From the NCBI RefSeq assembly GCF_013450295.1, contig NZ_SKBR01000002.1, positions 1,016,501-1,080,500 of the forward strand: a stretch of 64,000 bases of DNA, read 5' to 3'. This document shows positions 16,848-25,319 of the stretch, piece by piece. Both the position numbers and the translations under genes were made by a program. The DNA is from Streptomyces sp. AJS327. GTDB taxonomy: Bacteria; Actinomycetota; Actinomycetes; Streptomycetales; Streptomycetaceae. The stretch's first letter is position 1, and each line of letters starts with the position of its first letter. A model generated the notes under the pieces. That model was not told where the DNA came from. It did no database searches and saw only the letters and a list, made by a program, of their open reading frames with translations.

Positions 16848-18095
16848 ATGGCCGCCTCTCCCACCGGCCCGGGCGCCCAGGCGCCGCCCAAACCCACCTG
16901 GGACCCGCGTGAGCCCGCGCGCCCCTACCCCTGGCTGCGGCCCACCATCCGGATACGGCTCACCCTGCTCTACGGCGGGATGTTCCTGATCGCCGGGATG
17001 GTCCTGCTCACGATCATCTACCTGCTGGCCGCCCAGGCCCTGCGGGACGTCAGCTCCCTGCCGTTCCGGATCGTGGACGTTCGGGGCGAGCTGACCTCGC
17101 AGAGCTGCCCCGGCCTGAGCGGGACGATGGAGACCCAGGAGTTCACCGAGCGGCTGAGCGACTGTGTGGACGCGCAGCGGGCCAGCGCGCTGGACACCCT
17201 GTTGCGGCGCTCGCTGCTGGCGTTGCTGGGCCTGGCGGTGGCGGCCTTCGCCTTCGGCTACGTGATGGCCGGGCGGGTGCTGTCCCCGCTCGGCCGGATC
17301 ACCCGCACCGCGCGCCAGGTCGCTGGCTCGGACCTGCACAAACGGATCGAGCTGGAGGGTCCGGACGACGAGCTCCGGGAGCTGTCGGACACCTTCGACG
17401 ACATGCTCGACCGGCTGGAGCGGGCCTTCACCGCCCAGCAGCGGTTCGTCGGCAACGCCTCACACGAGCTGCGCACCCCGCTCGCGATCAACCGGACCCT
17501 GCTGGAGGTGCAGCTCTCCGACCCCGGGGCGTCCCCCGAGGTGCAGCAGCTCGCCAAGACGCTGCTCGCGACGAACGAGCGGAGCGAGGAGCTGGTGGAG
17601 GGGCTGCTGCTGCTCGCCCGCAGCGACAACGAGATCGTCGACCGCAAGCCCGTGGACCTGGCGGAGGTCGCCGCGCGCGCCGTCGAGCAAGGGCGGACCG
17701 AGGCGAACGGCAAGGGCGTGGAGCTGCGGGGGGAGCGGAGCCCCGCCGTGGTGCAGGGCAACGGGGTGCTGCTGGAGCGGGTGGCGCTGAACCTGGTGCA
17801 GAACGCCGTCCGTTACAACGTCCCGGAGGACGGCTGGGTCGAGGTCGGTACGGAGTCCCGCCCCGGGCAGGCGGTACTCACCGTAGCGAACACCGGACCG
17901 GTCGTTCCCGCGTACGAGGTGGATAACCTCTTCGAGCCGTTCCGGCGGCTGCGCACCGAGCGGACCGGCAGTGACAAGGGCGTGGGCCTCGGACTGTCGA
18001 TCGTGCGCTCGGTGGCCCGCGCGCACGGGGGCAGCGTCCGCGCCGAGCCCCGGGAGGAGGGCGGCCTCGTGGTCCGGGTGGTGCTGCCGGTGTGA
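16848..18095 (+). CDS. cutS: Sensor histidine kinase CutS
   Basis: Membrane sensor kinase partner of CutR, 415 residues. Membrane segments lie at about 40-63 and 118-141 and flank a short extracellular sensor loop with two cysteines, C88 and C106. Those cysteines could form a disulfide, in keeping with a proposed role in sensing secretion or redox stress outside the cell. A HAMP domain (about 142-195) precedes the dimerisation/phosphoacceptor helix with His206 in NASHELRTPL, and the ATPase domain has N-box NLVQNAVRYN and G-box GVGLGLSIV. It forms an operon with cutR (3-bp gap). Confidence 0.95.
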   Translation: MAASPTGPGAQAPPKPTWDPREPARPYPWLRPTIRIRLTLLYGGMFLIAGMVLLTIIYLLAAQALRDVSSLPFRIVDVRGELTSQSCPGLSGTMETQEFTERLSDCVDAQRASALDTLLRRSLLALLGLAVAAFAFGYVMAGRVLSPLGRITRTARQVAGSDLHKRIELEGPDDELRELSDTFDDMLDRLERAFTAQQRFVGNASHELRTPLAINRTLLEVQLSDPGASPEVQQLAKTLLATNERSEELVEGLLLLARSDNEIVDRKPVDLAEVAARAVEQGRTEANGKGVELRGERSPAVVQGNGVLLERVALNLVQNAVRYNVPEDGWVEVGTESRPGQAVLTVANTGPVVPAYEVDNLFEPFRRLRTERTGSDKGVGLGLSIVRSVARAHGGSVRAEPREEGGLVVRVVLPV

Positions 18096-18739
18096 GGTGG
18101 CGGCCGGGTTACCCGGGGTGACCGGGTCCGGTTCCACGGAGCGGTGAGACCCTCGCGCGCCTGTTCGCTTATCGCGGAACGATTTCCCTGGGGTGGTTGG
18201 CGGGGATGCGGTACGGTTCGTGGCCACCAAGCCGACTTCCTTCGGATCCATCGGTTTACCTCGGGTTTATCCGGGGTTACCCGGTTCCATCCGGTTTTCC
18301 GTGTTCTCCGCGTTCCCGGCGTTCTCTGTGTTTCTGCTGTTCTTCGCGGTTGACCGGTTATCTGGGGAAGGAGGACGGATCAGCCGGATCGCCGGGCTTC
18401 GCACGGACCGCCTGCCGGGTGCTGTGATGGATCACACATCCGGTTTCGTGGGTCTGCGCACTCGGTGGCCCGGACCTGAGGAAATCCGGGAAAATCCAGG
18501 TTTCCGCTGGTGGAGATCGTGGGCAGTACCCCGGATGGCGTGCCGAAGCGCTACTCGGGACCGTCTAAGGTCCTCCTCGGCAGCCGCCGCGATCACCTCT
18601 TCAGGGGTGCGGTTGGGTGTCGATTGAGTAACAGACCTTGATGTGAGGCAAAATCTCCGCCTCGGGTCGGGCACAAGCCCGGCCTCTCATGCGTTACGTG
18701 CGCTGGAGACACCGCAGATACCCAGAGGGGGAGAGCGAC
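18096..18739. other. 644-bp gene-free region between cutS and DUF4193 gene
   Basis: No open frame here has streptomycete codon use, although several frames run open because the + strand is T-rich. The central part (18252-18357) is a degenerate short tandem repeat. The last 120 bp presumably carries the DUF4193 promoter, but I cannot fix its hexamers. Confidence 0.5.
18252..18357. repeat. Degenerate T-rich tandem repeat, 10-mers passing into 9-mers
   Basis: The + strand reads as about five imperfect 10-base units (GGTTTACCTC, GGGTTTATCC, GGGGTTACCC, GGTTCCATCC and so on) followed by about six 9-base units of the type TTCTCCGCG. It is clearly richer in T and lower in GC than its surroundings. 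Confidence 0.55.
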
Positions 18740-19039
18740 ATGGCAACGGATTACGACACCCCACGCAAGACCGACGACGACGCCAACGAAGACAGCATCG
18801 AAGAGCTGAAGGCCCGCCGGAACGACAAGTCCGCGTCCAATGTCGACGTGGACGAGTTCGAGCAGGCCGAGGGCATGGAGCTGCCGGGCGCGGACCTCTC
18901 CAACGAGGAACTGTCGGTCCGGGTGCTGCCCCGGCAGCAGGACGAGTTCACGTGCATGAGCTGCTTCCTGGTGCACCACCGCTCGCAGCTGGCCGACGAG
19001 AAGAACGGCCAGCCGATCTGCCGCGACTGCGCGGCCTGA
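18740..19039 (+). CDS. DUF4193 zinc-ribbon protein
   Basis: A 99-residue acidic protein of the actinobacterial DUF4193 family. The first 60 residues are polar and rich in Asp/Glu. The C-terminus holds a zinc ribbon with four cysteines: C72-x2-C75 (FTCMSC) and C94-x2-C97 (ICRDC). GGGGGAGA precedes the ATG at 18740; the frame is open 17 codons upstream but without a ribosome site. A strong hairpin follows 39 bp after the stop, so it is probably a single-gene unit. Distant RbpA-like appearance has been suggested for such proteins, but no role is established. Confidence 0.9.
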   Translation: MATDYDTPRKTDDDANEDSIEELKARRNDKSASNVDVDEFEQAEGMELPGADLSNEELSVRVLPRQQDEFTCMSCFLVHHRSQLADEKNGQPICRDCAA

Positions 19040-19077
19040 GCGGCGTCGCCGGGTGGCGGCCGAGGACGCACGTGACG

Positions 19078-19114
19078 CTGAGCGAGGCCCTAGGAAACGG
19101 GCGGCCTCGCTCAG
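19078..19114 (+). terminator. Terminator after the DUF4193 gene
   Basis: Perfect 12-bp stem CTGAGCGAGGCC / GGCCTCGCTCAG around a 13-base loop, followed by GGCGCTTTGCCC. Position and shape indicate an intrinsic terminator for the upstream gene. Confidence 0.85.
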
Positions 19115-19126
19115 GCGCTTTGCCCG

Positions 19127-19153
19127 GGAGCCTCGTGTTCCCCACGAGGCTCC
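19127..19153 (+). other. Second hairpin in tandem with the DUF4193 terminator
   Basis: Perfect 11-bp stem GGAGCCTCGTG / CACGAGGCTCC with a 5-base loop (TTCCC), only 12 bp after the first hairpin and 16 bp before the next gene's proposed start. It may be a back-up terminator or a 5' UTR structure of the following gene, hiding part of its ribosome site. Confidence 0.6.
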
Positions 19154-19169
19154 GGAGCGGCGCCGGGCC

Positions 19170-19832
19170 GTGCGGGACTTCCTCGGCGTGGTCGCCGAGC
19201 GGGTCATCGACGTGGGCCCCCGGATCCCGGTGCGGGACGCGGAGACGCTGCGGCGGCAGTTCCCCGGGCTCGGCACCGAGCAGATCGCGGACCGGCTGAC
19301 GGCGGGAGCGATGAGGGGATCCGCCGTGGTGGGCGCTGGGGTGGGCGCCGCCGCGATGCTTCCCGTACCGCCCGCGATGCCGGCCGAGCTGGCGACGGAG
19401 ATCGTCGGCGTCGCCTCGGTCGAGCTGAAGCTCATCGCCGAGCTGCACGAGATCTACGGCTGCCCGGCTCCGGGAGACGCCCGGCAGCGGGCCATGGCCT
19501 ACCTCGGAGCCTGGAGTTCGGAGCGCGGGATCGACGTGGTCCGCCCGTCGACGCTCAGCTCGGCCCTCGGTGGTCCCGCCAAGCGGGAGCTCCGGCAGCA
19601 GATCATGAAGCGCACCGTGCGCAACCTCCCCAACCTCACGCCGTTCCTGGTCGGTGCGGCGGTGGGGGCGACCATGAACCGGCGCGACACCAGAAAGGTC
19701 GCGCACCGGGTCCGCTCGGACCTGCGTACCCGGCGGCTCGACAGCCCCGGCCCCCTGGACCTCGACGAACCCCGCGTCCCCCGGCAGAGCCCGCGCGCCG
19801 CGCGGTCGCTGAGACACCCCTTCCGCGGCTGA
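19170..19832 (+). CDS. Conserved actinobacterial protein with hydrophobic centre
   Basis: A 220-residue protein of a family conserved near dut in streptomycetes; no function is known. Core motifs are VAERVIDVGPRIPVRD, a glycine/alanine-rich hydrophobic stretch with MLPVPPAMPAELATEI, and IAELHEIYG. A second hydrophobic segment (LTPFLVGAAVGATMN) lies near residues 150-165, and the tail is very basic. The GTG at 19170 is preferred to the in-frame GTG at 19053, because the stretch between holds two strong hairpins and codons unusual for this genome (GCA, CGT, CCT, AAA, TTT), typical of non-coding DNA. Confidence 0.75.
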   Translation: MRDFLGVVAERVIDVGPRIPVRDAETLRRQFPGLGTEQIADRLTAGAMRGSAVVGAGVGAAAMLPVPPAMPAELATEIVGVASVELKLIAELHEIYGCPAPGDARQRAMAYLGAWSSERGIDVVRPSTLSSALGGPAKRELRQQIMKRTVRNLPNLTPFLVGAAVGATMNRRDTRKVAHRVRSDLRTRRLDSPGPLDLDEPRVPRQSPRAARSLRHPFRG

Positions 19833-19969
19833 CCGTCAGCCCCCCGCCCGCCGGATCCCGCGGCGTCGTCCGCGGCACCCCGCATCCTCCCGTGGCTGCC
19901 CCGCGCCCCTTCGCACCGTCGCCGCGCCCCGCCCGCCCCGGCCGTACGGACCGGGCGCTGGCCCAGGGT

Positions 19970-20443
19970 TCAGCGCTCGCCGTCGGCGGCCTCCGCACGC
20001 GCCGCCCGGAGCGCGGCCAGGAGGCCCTCCGGATCGCGCGTGGAGACGTAGAGGTACGGCGTCGGGTCGTCGGGGTCGGTGATCCGCACCCGGAGCGCCG
20101 TCGGCACGTAGGCGCGCAGCACCATGTGCGCTCGCGGGTCGGCCTTGTGGGTCCGCCAGGCGCGGGCCTGCTCCGCGTCCAGCGCCTCCGCCTCACCGAG
20201 CGCGCTGAGCGGGATCCGGGCGCCGCCCGCCACCAGGGATCCCGCGATCACCCGCACCCGCACCGAGCCGTACGCGCTCACACCGGCCGCGGCGAGCGCC
20301 CCGCCCACCACCATCCCGCCGAGCATCGCGAGCGGCCCGATGGGCAGCAGCATCAGCCCCGCGCTGAGGCCCAGTCCGGCGGCGATCAGCCACCAGCTGC
20401 GGGGCGCGGTCAGATGTTCGTCGTACTGAACCCGGGTCACCAT
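19970..20443 (-). CDS. DUF3093 membrane protein
   Basis: A 157-residue integral membrane protein of the actinobacterial DUF3093 family. Two adjacent membrane segments lie at about 16-36 and 38-57, followed by a soluble domain containing VRVRVIAGSLVAGGARIPLSALG and YLYVSTRDPEGLL. The start could be ATG 20443 or the overlapping GTG three bases on; GGAG lies just upstream. It is divergent from the thioesterase-dut operon, with about 58 bp between start codons. Function unknown. Confidence 0.85.
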   Translation of the reverse strand: MVTRVQYDEHLTAPRSWWLIAAGLGLSAGLMLLPIGPLAMLGGMVVGGALAAAGVSAYGSVRVRVIAGSLVAGGARIPLSALGEAEALDAEQARAWRTHKADPRAHMVLRAYVPTALRVRITDPDDPTPYLYVSTRDPEGLLAALRAARAEAADGER

Positions 20444-20501
20444 GGCTCCAAGCCTGGCACGCCGCGTTCCGTGCTCGACGCCCCCGGTAGGCTCTGCTCA
20501 C

Positions 20502-21104
20502 GTGAGTGCTGCCGAACCATCGAAGACCCGCCACACCTCGCTGGCGCCCCCGGAGGGTGCGACCGCGCCGGTGCGCCATCCTGACGCTCCCCAGCCCGGG
20601 GAGCTGATCGGAGCGCACTACGAGCTGTGCTTCGGCTGCGGCCACGGCCAGCAGCACGGGCTGCACCTGGAGGCCCGCGCGGGAGACGGCGTGAACGTCA
20701 CCGCCGAGTTCACCGTCAAGCCCGCGCACCAGGGGGCGCCCGGGCTGGCGCACGGCGGTGTGCTGGCCACCGCGCTGGACGAGACACTCGGCTCGCTGAA
20801 CTGGCTGATGCAGACCATCGCGGTCACCCGGCGGCTGGAGACCGACTTCGTGCGGCCCGTCCCGGTGGACACGGTGCTGCACCTGGAGGCGGAGGTGACC
20901 GCCGTCGCCGGGCGGAAGATCTTCTCCACCGCCACCGGGCGCATCGGCGGCCCCGAGGGCCCGGTCGCGGTGACCGCGGCGGCCGTCTTCGTCGAGGTCA
21001 AGGTGGAGCACTTCGTGAAGCACGGCAGGGAAGAGGAGATCAAGGCGGCCATGGACGACCCCGACCAGCTGCGGCGGGCGCGCGCCTTCGAGGTGAACCC
21101 GTGA
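20502..21104 (+). CDS. PaaI-type hotdog-fold thioesterase
   Basis: A 200-residue acyl-CoA thioesterase-like protein. The hotdog domain spans about 45-175: CFGCGHGQQHGLHLEA opens it, and LAHGGVLATALDETLG holds the catalytic HGG and Asp/Glu region. The substrate is unknown. The GTG at 20502 is chosen because TAGGCT (20488-20493) stands 8 bases before it and no ribosome site is present, suggesting a leaderless message. The stop overlaps the dut start (GTGA), and a linked thioesterase-dut pair is normal for streptomycetes. Confidence 0.86.
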   Translation: MSAAEPSKTRHTSLAPPEGATAPVRHPDAPQPGELIGAHYELCFGCGHGQQHGLHLEARAGDGVNVTAEFTVKPAHQGAPGLAHGGVLATALDETLGSLNWLMQTIAVTRRLETDFVRPVPVDTVLHLEAEVTAVAGRKIFSTATGRIGGPEGPVAVTAAAVFVEVKVEHFVKHGREEEIKAAMDDPDQLRRARAFEVNP

Positions 21105-21616
21105 GCGGGCGGCCCCCCGTCGACGTGCTGCTGCGCCGTCTCGACCCGCAGGTGCCGGTCCCCGAGTACGCACATCCGGGTGACGCCGGGTGCGATCTGG
21201 TCACCACCGAGGCGGCCGAACTGGCCCCCGGGGAGCGCGTGGTGCTGCCGACGGGGATCAGCCTGGCGCTGCCGGACGGCTACGCCGCCTTCGCGCACCC
21301 GCGTTCCGGGCTCGCGGCCCGGTGCGGCGTCTCCCTGGTGAATGCCCCCGGGACGATTGACGCCGGGTACCGTGGGGAGATCAAGGTGGTGCTGGTCAAC
21401 CTCGATCCCCGCGAGAGCGTACGGTTCGCGCGGTTCGACCGCATCGCCCAACTCGTTGTGCAGCAGGTGGAGAAGGTGCGCTTCCACGAGGTGACCGAGC
21501 TGCCCGGCTCGGCACGGGCGGCGGGCGGTTTCGGATCCACGGGCGGCCATGCCGCACCACCCGAAGATTACGTTGCGGTCGGCGCCGACCAGCGTTCCGA
21601 CCTGAGAGGACAGTGA
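21101..21616 (+). CDS. dut: Deoxyuridine 5'-triphosphate nucleotidohydrolase (dUTPase)
   Basis: Hydrolyses dUTP to dUMP and pyrophosphate, keeping uracil out of DNA and feeding dTMP synthesis. All five trimeric-dUTPase motifs are visible: DAGCDLV, PRSGLA, NAPGTIDAGYRGEI (with the catalytic Asp and stacking Tyr), RIAQLVV and the C-terminal RAAGGFGSTG. It is 171 residues long. Its GTG overlaps the thioesterase stop codon by four bases, so translation is coupled. The DUF3710 gene starts 1 bp after its stop. Confidence 0.95.
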   Translation: MSGRPPVDVLLRRLDPQVPVPEYAHPGDAGCDLVTTEAAELAPGERVVLPTGISLALPDGYAAFAHPRSGLAARCGVSLVNAPGTIDAGYRGEIKVVLVNLDPRESVRFARFDRIAQLVVQQVEKVRFHEVTELPGSARAAGGFGSTGGHAAPPEDYVAVGADQRSDLRGQ

Positions 21617-21617
21617 C

Positions 21618-22409
21618 GTGTTCGGACGTCGTCGCAAGAAGAGCGAAGAGCCTGAGCCGGGCGCCTCGGACGAGTTCGAGACGGAAGCGGACGACGGCGC
21701 CGAGGGGGACGCCGGAGCGGACGAGGTCGAGGCCGAGGGTGAGGCGAAGCGCGTCAAGCTGCCCCCCGCCCCGCGCCCGGACGGCCCCTGGGACGTCTCC
21801 GAGGTCTCCGAACCCGAGACCGGCCGCGTCAATCTCGGTGGCCTGTACGTGCCCGGCGTCGAGGGAATGGAACTGCGGGTCGAGGTGGCGGGGGACTCCA
21901 TCGTCGCCGCGACCATCGTGCTCCAGGACAGCGCCGTGCAGCTCCAGGGCTTCGCGGCGCCCAAGCGCGAGGGCATCTGGGACGAGGTCCGCGAGGAGAT
22001 CGCGTCCGGCATCACCCAGCAGGGCGGAGTGATCGACGAGGCCGAGGGCCCCCTCGGCTGGGAGCTGCGGGCCCAGGTGCCGGTGCAGTTGCCGGACGGC
22101 ACCAACGGCGTGCAGGTCGTGCGGTTCGTCGGGGTCGACGGCCCGCGCTGGTTCCTGCGCGGCGTGATCTCCGGGCAGGGCGCGGTCCAGCCGGAGAAGG
22201 CGGGACTGCTGGAGACGATCTTCCGGGACACCGTGGTGGTGCGTGGGGACGCCCCGATGGCCCCGCGCGACCCGATCGTCCTCAAGCTTCCGGACGACGC
22301 GCAGATGGTTCCGGACGGGGTGCAGCAGGACACCGTCGAGGAGGGCTCGCGCTTCGCCGGCGGGCTGGACAAGCTCCAGCGCGGACCGGAGATCACCGAG
22401 GTCCGCTGA
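21618..22409 (+). CDS. DUF3710 protein
   Basis: A 263-residue actinobacterial protein of the DUF3710 family, usually next to dut. It starts with a basic FGRRRKKSEE motif and a strongly acidic disordered stretch (about 10-50), then the conserved domain (about 60-235) with LYVPGVEGMELRVEV and RWFLRGVISGQGA. GAGAGGA precedes the GTG start by 7 bases. It is the last gene of the thioesterase-dut operon; a terminator follows. In other species it lies near an OB-fold protein, as here 3.6 kb away. Function unknown. Confidence 0.88.
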   Translation: MFGRRRKKSEEPEPGASDEFETEADDGAEGDAGADEVEAEGEAKRVKLPPAPRPDGPWDVSEVSEPETGRVNLGGLYVPGVEGMELRVEVAGDSIVAATIVLQDSAVQLQGFAAPKREGIWDEVREEIASGITQQGGVIDEAEGPLGWELRAQVPVQLPDGTNGVQVVRFVGVDGPRWFLRGVISGQGAVQPEKAGLLETIFRDTVVVRGDAPMAPRDPIVLKLPDDAQMVPDGVQQDTVEEGSRFAGGLDKLQRGPEITEVR

Positions 22410-22462
22410 GCCGGTGGCCGGGCCGCCCCGGTGGCCCGCCCACAGCCGTCATCCGGCACCGG

Positions 22463-22484
22463 TGCCCCCGCCCCGGCGGGGGCA
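22463..22484 (+). terminator. Terminator of the thioesterase-dut-DUF3710 operon
   Basis: Perfect 10-bp stem TGCCCCCGCC / GGCGGGGGCA with a CC loop, 53 bp after the DUF3710 stop and well before kdpD. The tiny loop in DNA would open to four or more bases in RNA. Confidence 0.72.
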
Positions 22485-22631
22485 TCCGGCGTTCCGTGTG
22501 GCCGCCCCTCCCGCCCCCGTGGCCTGCGATTCCGGGCGCGGGGGAGTCGCGGGGAAGATCCATACGCGTCCCTGACGCCCACCGGTGGCCGTCCGGCCCG
22601 CACCGCTCTCCGCAGCGGTGACAATGAGGGC

Positions 22632-25319
22632 ATGGCGTCAGCACAGCAGGCGCGGCCCGGCAGGCTGCGGATCTATCTCGGTGCCGCTCCCGGGGTCGGC
22701 AAGACCTTCGCGGCGCTGTCGGAGGCGCATCGCCGACTGGAGCGTGGCACGGACGTCGTGGTCGGCTGCGTCGAGCACTACGACCGGCCCCGCACCCTCG
22801 CGCTGCTGGACGGTCTGGAGCAGATCCCCGCCCGGCGGTTCACCTATCGCGGCGCCCAGCTGGCCGAGCTGGACACCGAGGCGGTGCTGCGCCGCGCCCC
22901 CGCCGTCGTGGTGGTGGACGAGCTGGCGCACGCCAACCCGCCCGGCTCGCGCCACGAGCGGCGCTGGCAGGACATCGAGGAGATCCTCGCGGCCGGGATC
23001 GACGTCCTCTCGACCGTCAACATCCAGCATCTGGAGTCGCTGGGCGACGTGGTGGAGAACATCACCGGGGTCCGGCCGGGGGAGACCGTGCCGGACGAGG
23101 TGGTGCGCCGCGCGGACCAGATCGAACTCGTCGACATGGCGCCCCAGGCGCTGCGCCGCCGCATGGCGCACGGCAACGTCTACTCCTCGGACCGTGTCGA
23201 CGCCGCGCTCTCGAACTACTTCCGGCTCGGCAACCTCACCGCGCTGCGGGAACTCGCGCTGCTGTGGACCGCCGACCGGGTCGACGAGTCGCTCCAGCGC
23301 TACCGGGCCGAGCACCGCATCCGCTCCACCTGGCAGGCCAGGGAGCGCATCGTGGTGGGGCTCACCGGCGGGCCCGAGGGGCGGACGCTGATACGCCGTG
23401 CCTCCCGGATGGCGGCCAAGGGCTCGGGCAGCGAGATCCTCGCCGTCCACATCGCCCGCGCCGACGGGATGACACCGGCCTCCCCGAAGGAACTCGCCGT
23501 CCAACGGACCCTGGTCGAGGACCTGGGCGGCACCTACCACCACGTCATCGGGGACGACATCCCCGCGGCCCTGCTGGACTTCGCGCGCGGGGTGAACGCC
23601 ACCCAGATCGTCCTCGGCTCCTCCCGGCGCAAGTCCTGGCAGTACGTGTTCGGGCCGGGCGTCGGGGCCACCGTGGCCCGCGAGTCGGGGCCCGACCTGG
23701 ACGTGCACATCGTCACCCACGACGAGATCGCCAAGGGCCGTGGCCTGCCGATGGCCAGCGGGGCCCGGCTCGGCCGCGCGCGGGTCCTGAACGGCTGGTG
23801 CACCGCGCTGGCCGGACCCGCCCTGCTGGCCCTGCTGCTGCACGGGCTGGGCGTGCGTGTCGGCTTCACCAACGACGTGCTGCTCTTCCTGGTGCTCACC
23901 GTGGCGGCCGGGCTGGTGGGCGGGATGCTGCCCGCCCTGGCGTCGGCCACGGTCTGCTCGGTGCTGCTCAACCTCTACTTCACGGAGCCGTTCAGCACCC
24001 CCTTCACCAACGATCCGCGCAACCTCGTGTCCATCGCGGCGTTCTTCGGCGTCGCGGTCGCCGTCGCCTCCGTCGTGGACGTGGCGGCCCGCCGCACGCA
24101 CCAGGCGGCCCGGCTGCGCGCCGAGTCCGAGATCCTCTCCGCGCTGGCGGGCAGCGTGCTGCGCGGAGAGGACTCGCTGGAGGCGCTGCTGGAGCGGGTG
24201 CGGGAGACCTTCGGCATGGAGTCCGTGGCGCTGCTGGAGCGGGAGAGCGAGACCGGACGCTGGACCTGCGCGGGCAGCGTCGGCCCGGCGGACGCGAAGC
24301 AGCTCCTCCGCCCGGAGGACGGCGAGGTCGACATGCCCGTGGGCGACAACCGGATGCTGGCGCTCTCCGGCCGGGTGCTGCCCGCCGAGGACCGCCGGGT
24401 GCTGGCCGCCTTCGCGGCGCAGGCGGTCGGGGTGCTGGACCGGCAGCGGCTGCTCGGCGAGGCCGAGCACGCCCGGGAGCTGGCCGAGGGCAACCGGATC
24501 CGCACGGCGCTGCTCGCCGCCGTCTCGCACGATCTGCGGACCCCGCTCGCCGCGATCAAGGCGTCGGTCAGCTCCCTCCGTTCGGACGACGTGACCTGGT
24601 CCGCGGAGGACGAGGCGGAGCTGCTGCGCTCGATCGAGGAGGGCGCCGACCGGCTGGACGCGCTGGTGGGCAACCTGCTGGACATGTCCCGGCTCCAGAC
24701 CGGGACCGTCACCCCGCTGATCCGGGACATCACCCTGGAGGAGGTGGTGCCGAAGGCCCTGCGCGGGGTGCCCGAGGGCAGCGTGCGGCTGGCGCTGGCC
24801 GAGGCGCTGCCGCTGGTCGCCGTGGACCCGGGGCTGCTGGAGCGGGCGGTGGCCAACCTCGTGGAGAACGCGGTCAAGTACAGCCCGCCGGGGAAGGGGG
24901 TGCTGGTGCAGGCCAGTGCCCTCGGTGACCAGGTGGAGCTCCGGGTGGTCGACCGCGGCCCCGGGGTGCCGGACAGCGGGAAGGACCGGATCTTCGAGCC
25001 GTTCCAGCGGCTGGGGGACGTGCCCCGCGGCACGGGCGTGGGCCTGGGTCTCGCCGTAGCGCGGGGCTTCGCCGAGGCGATGGGCGGCACGCTGGACGCC
25101 GAGGACACCCCCGGCGGGGGGATGACGATGGTCCTCACCCTCCGCGCGGCGCACGGCCGGCTCCCCACCCGCGCACGGGTGCCCGCGCGGGCGGCGGTGC
25201 CGGTCCCGCGGCAGTTCGGGGAACGCCGGGACCGGCGAACCCGTCAGGACTGGCAGGACCGGCAGAACCGCCAGGACGGAGAGAGGAACCCGCATGCACC
25301 GGGTGCTCGTGGTCGATGA
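22632..25319 (+). CDS. kdpD: Sensor histidine kinase KdpD
   Basis: Potassium/turgor-responsive sensor kinase, 895 residues. Residues about 10-220 are the KdpD N-terminal domain with P-loop GAAPGVGKT (17-25) and VVDELAHAN. A universal-stress-protein-like domain follows (about 235-365), then four close membrane segments (about 385-480), a GAF-like region (about 500-620), phosphoacceptor His633 in SHDLRTPLAA and the ATPase domain. It overlaps kdpE by 26 bp. The ATG at 22632 has GAGGG and a GACAAT hexamer 6 bases upstream. No kdpFABC pump genes lie in this window; in S. coelicolor they are elsewhere. Confidence 0.95.
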   Translation: MASAQQARPGRLRIYLGAAPGVGKTFAALSEAHRRLERGTDVVVGCVEHYDRPRTLALLDGLEQIPARRFTYRGAQLAELDTEAVLRRAPAVVVVDELAHANPPGSRHERRWQDIEEILAAGIDVLSTVNIQHLESLGDVVENITGVRPGETVPDEVVRRADQIELVDMAPQALRRRMAHGNVYSSDRVDAALSNYFRLGNLTALRELALLWTADRVDESLQRYRAEHRIRSTWQARERIVVGLTGGPEGRTLIRRASRMAAKGSGSEILAVHIARADGMTPASPKELAVQRTLVEDLGGTYHHVIGDDIPAALLDFARGVNATQIVLGSSRRKSWQYVFGPGVGATVARESGPDLDVHIVTHDEIAKGRGLPMASGARLGRARVLNGWCTALAGPALLALLLHGLGVRVGFTNDVLLFLVLTVAAGLVGGMLPALASATVCSVLLNLYFTEPFSTPFTNDPRNLVSIAAFFGVAVAVASVVDVAARRTHQAARLRAESEILSALAGSVLRGEDSLEALLERVRETFGMESVALLERESETGRWTCAGSVGPADAKQLLRPEDGEVDMPVGDNRMLALSGRVLPAEDRRVLAAFAAQAVGVLDRQRLLGEAEHARELAEGNRIRTALLAAVSHDLRTPLAAIKASVSSLRSDDVTWSAEDEAELLRSIEEGADRLDALVGNLLDMSRLQTGTVTPLIRDITLEEVVPKALRGVPEGSVRLALAEALPLVAVDPGLLERAVANLVENAVKYSPPGKGVLVQASALGDQVELRVVDRGPGVPDSGKDRIFEPFQRLGDVPRGTGVGLGLAVARGFAEAMGGTLDAEDTPGGGMTMVLTLRAAHGRLPTRARVPARAAVPVPRQFGERRDRRTRQDWQDRQNRQDGERNPHAPGARGR

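Noticed and set aside
18193..18627. Rightward frames in the T-rich region after cutS giving hydrophobic Phe-rich peptides
   Set aside because: They are products of a degenerate short tandem repeat and occur in two frames at once, so they are not a membrane-protein gene.
18432..18674. 80-residue leftward frame containing TPEEVIAAAAEEDLRRSR
   Set aside because: The middle part looks protein-like, but the frame uses many codons rare in this genome (AGA, CGA, GGA, AAA, TCA) and has no ribosome site.
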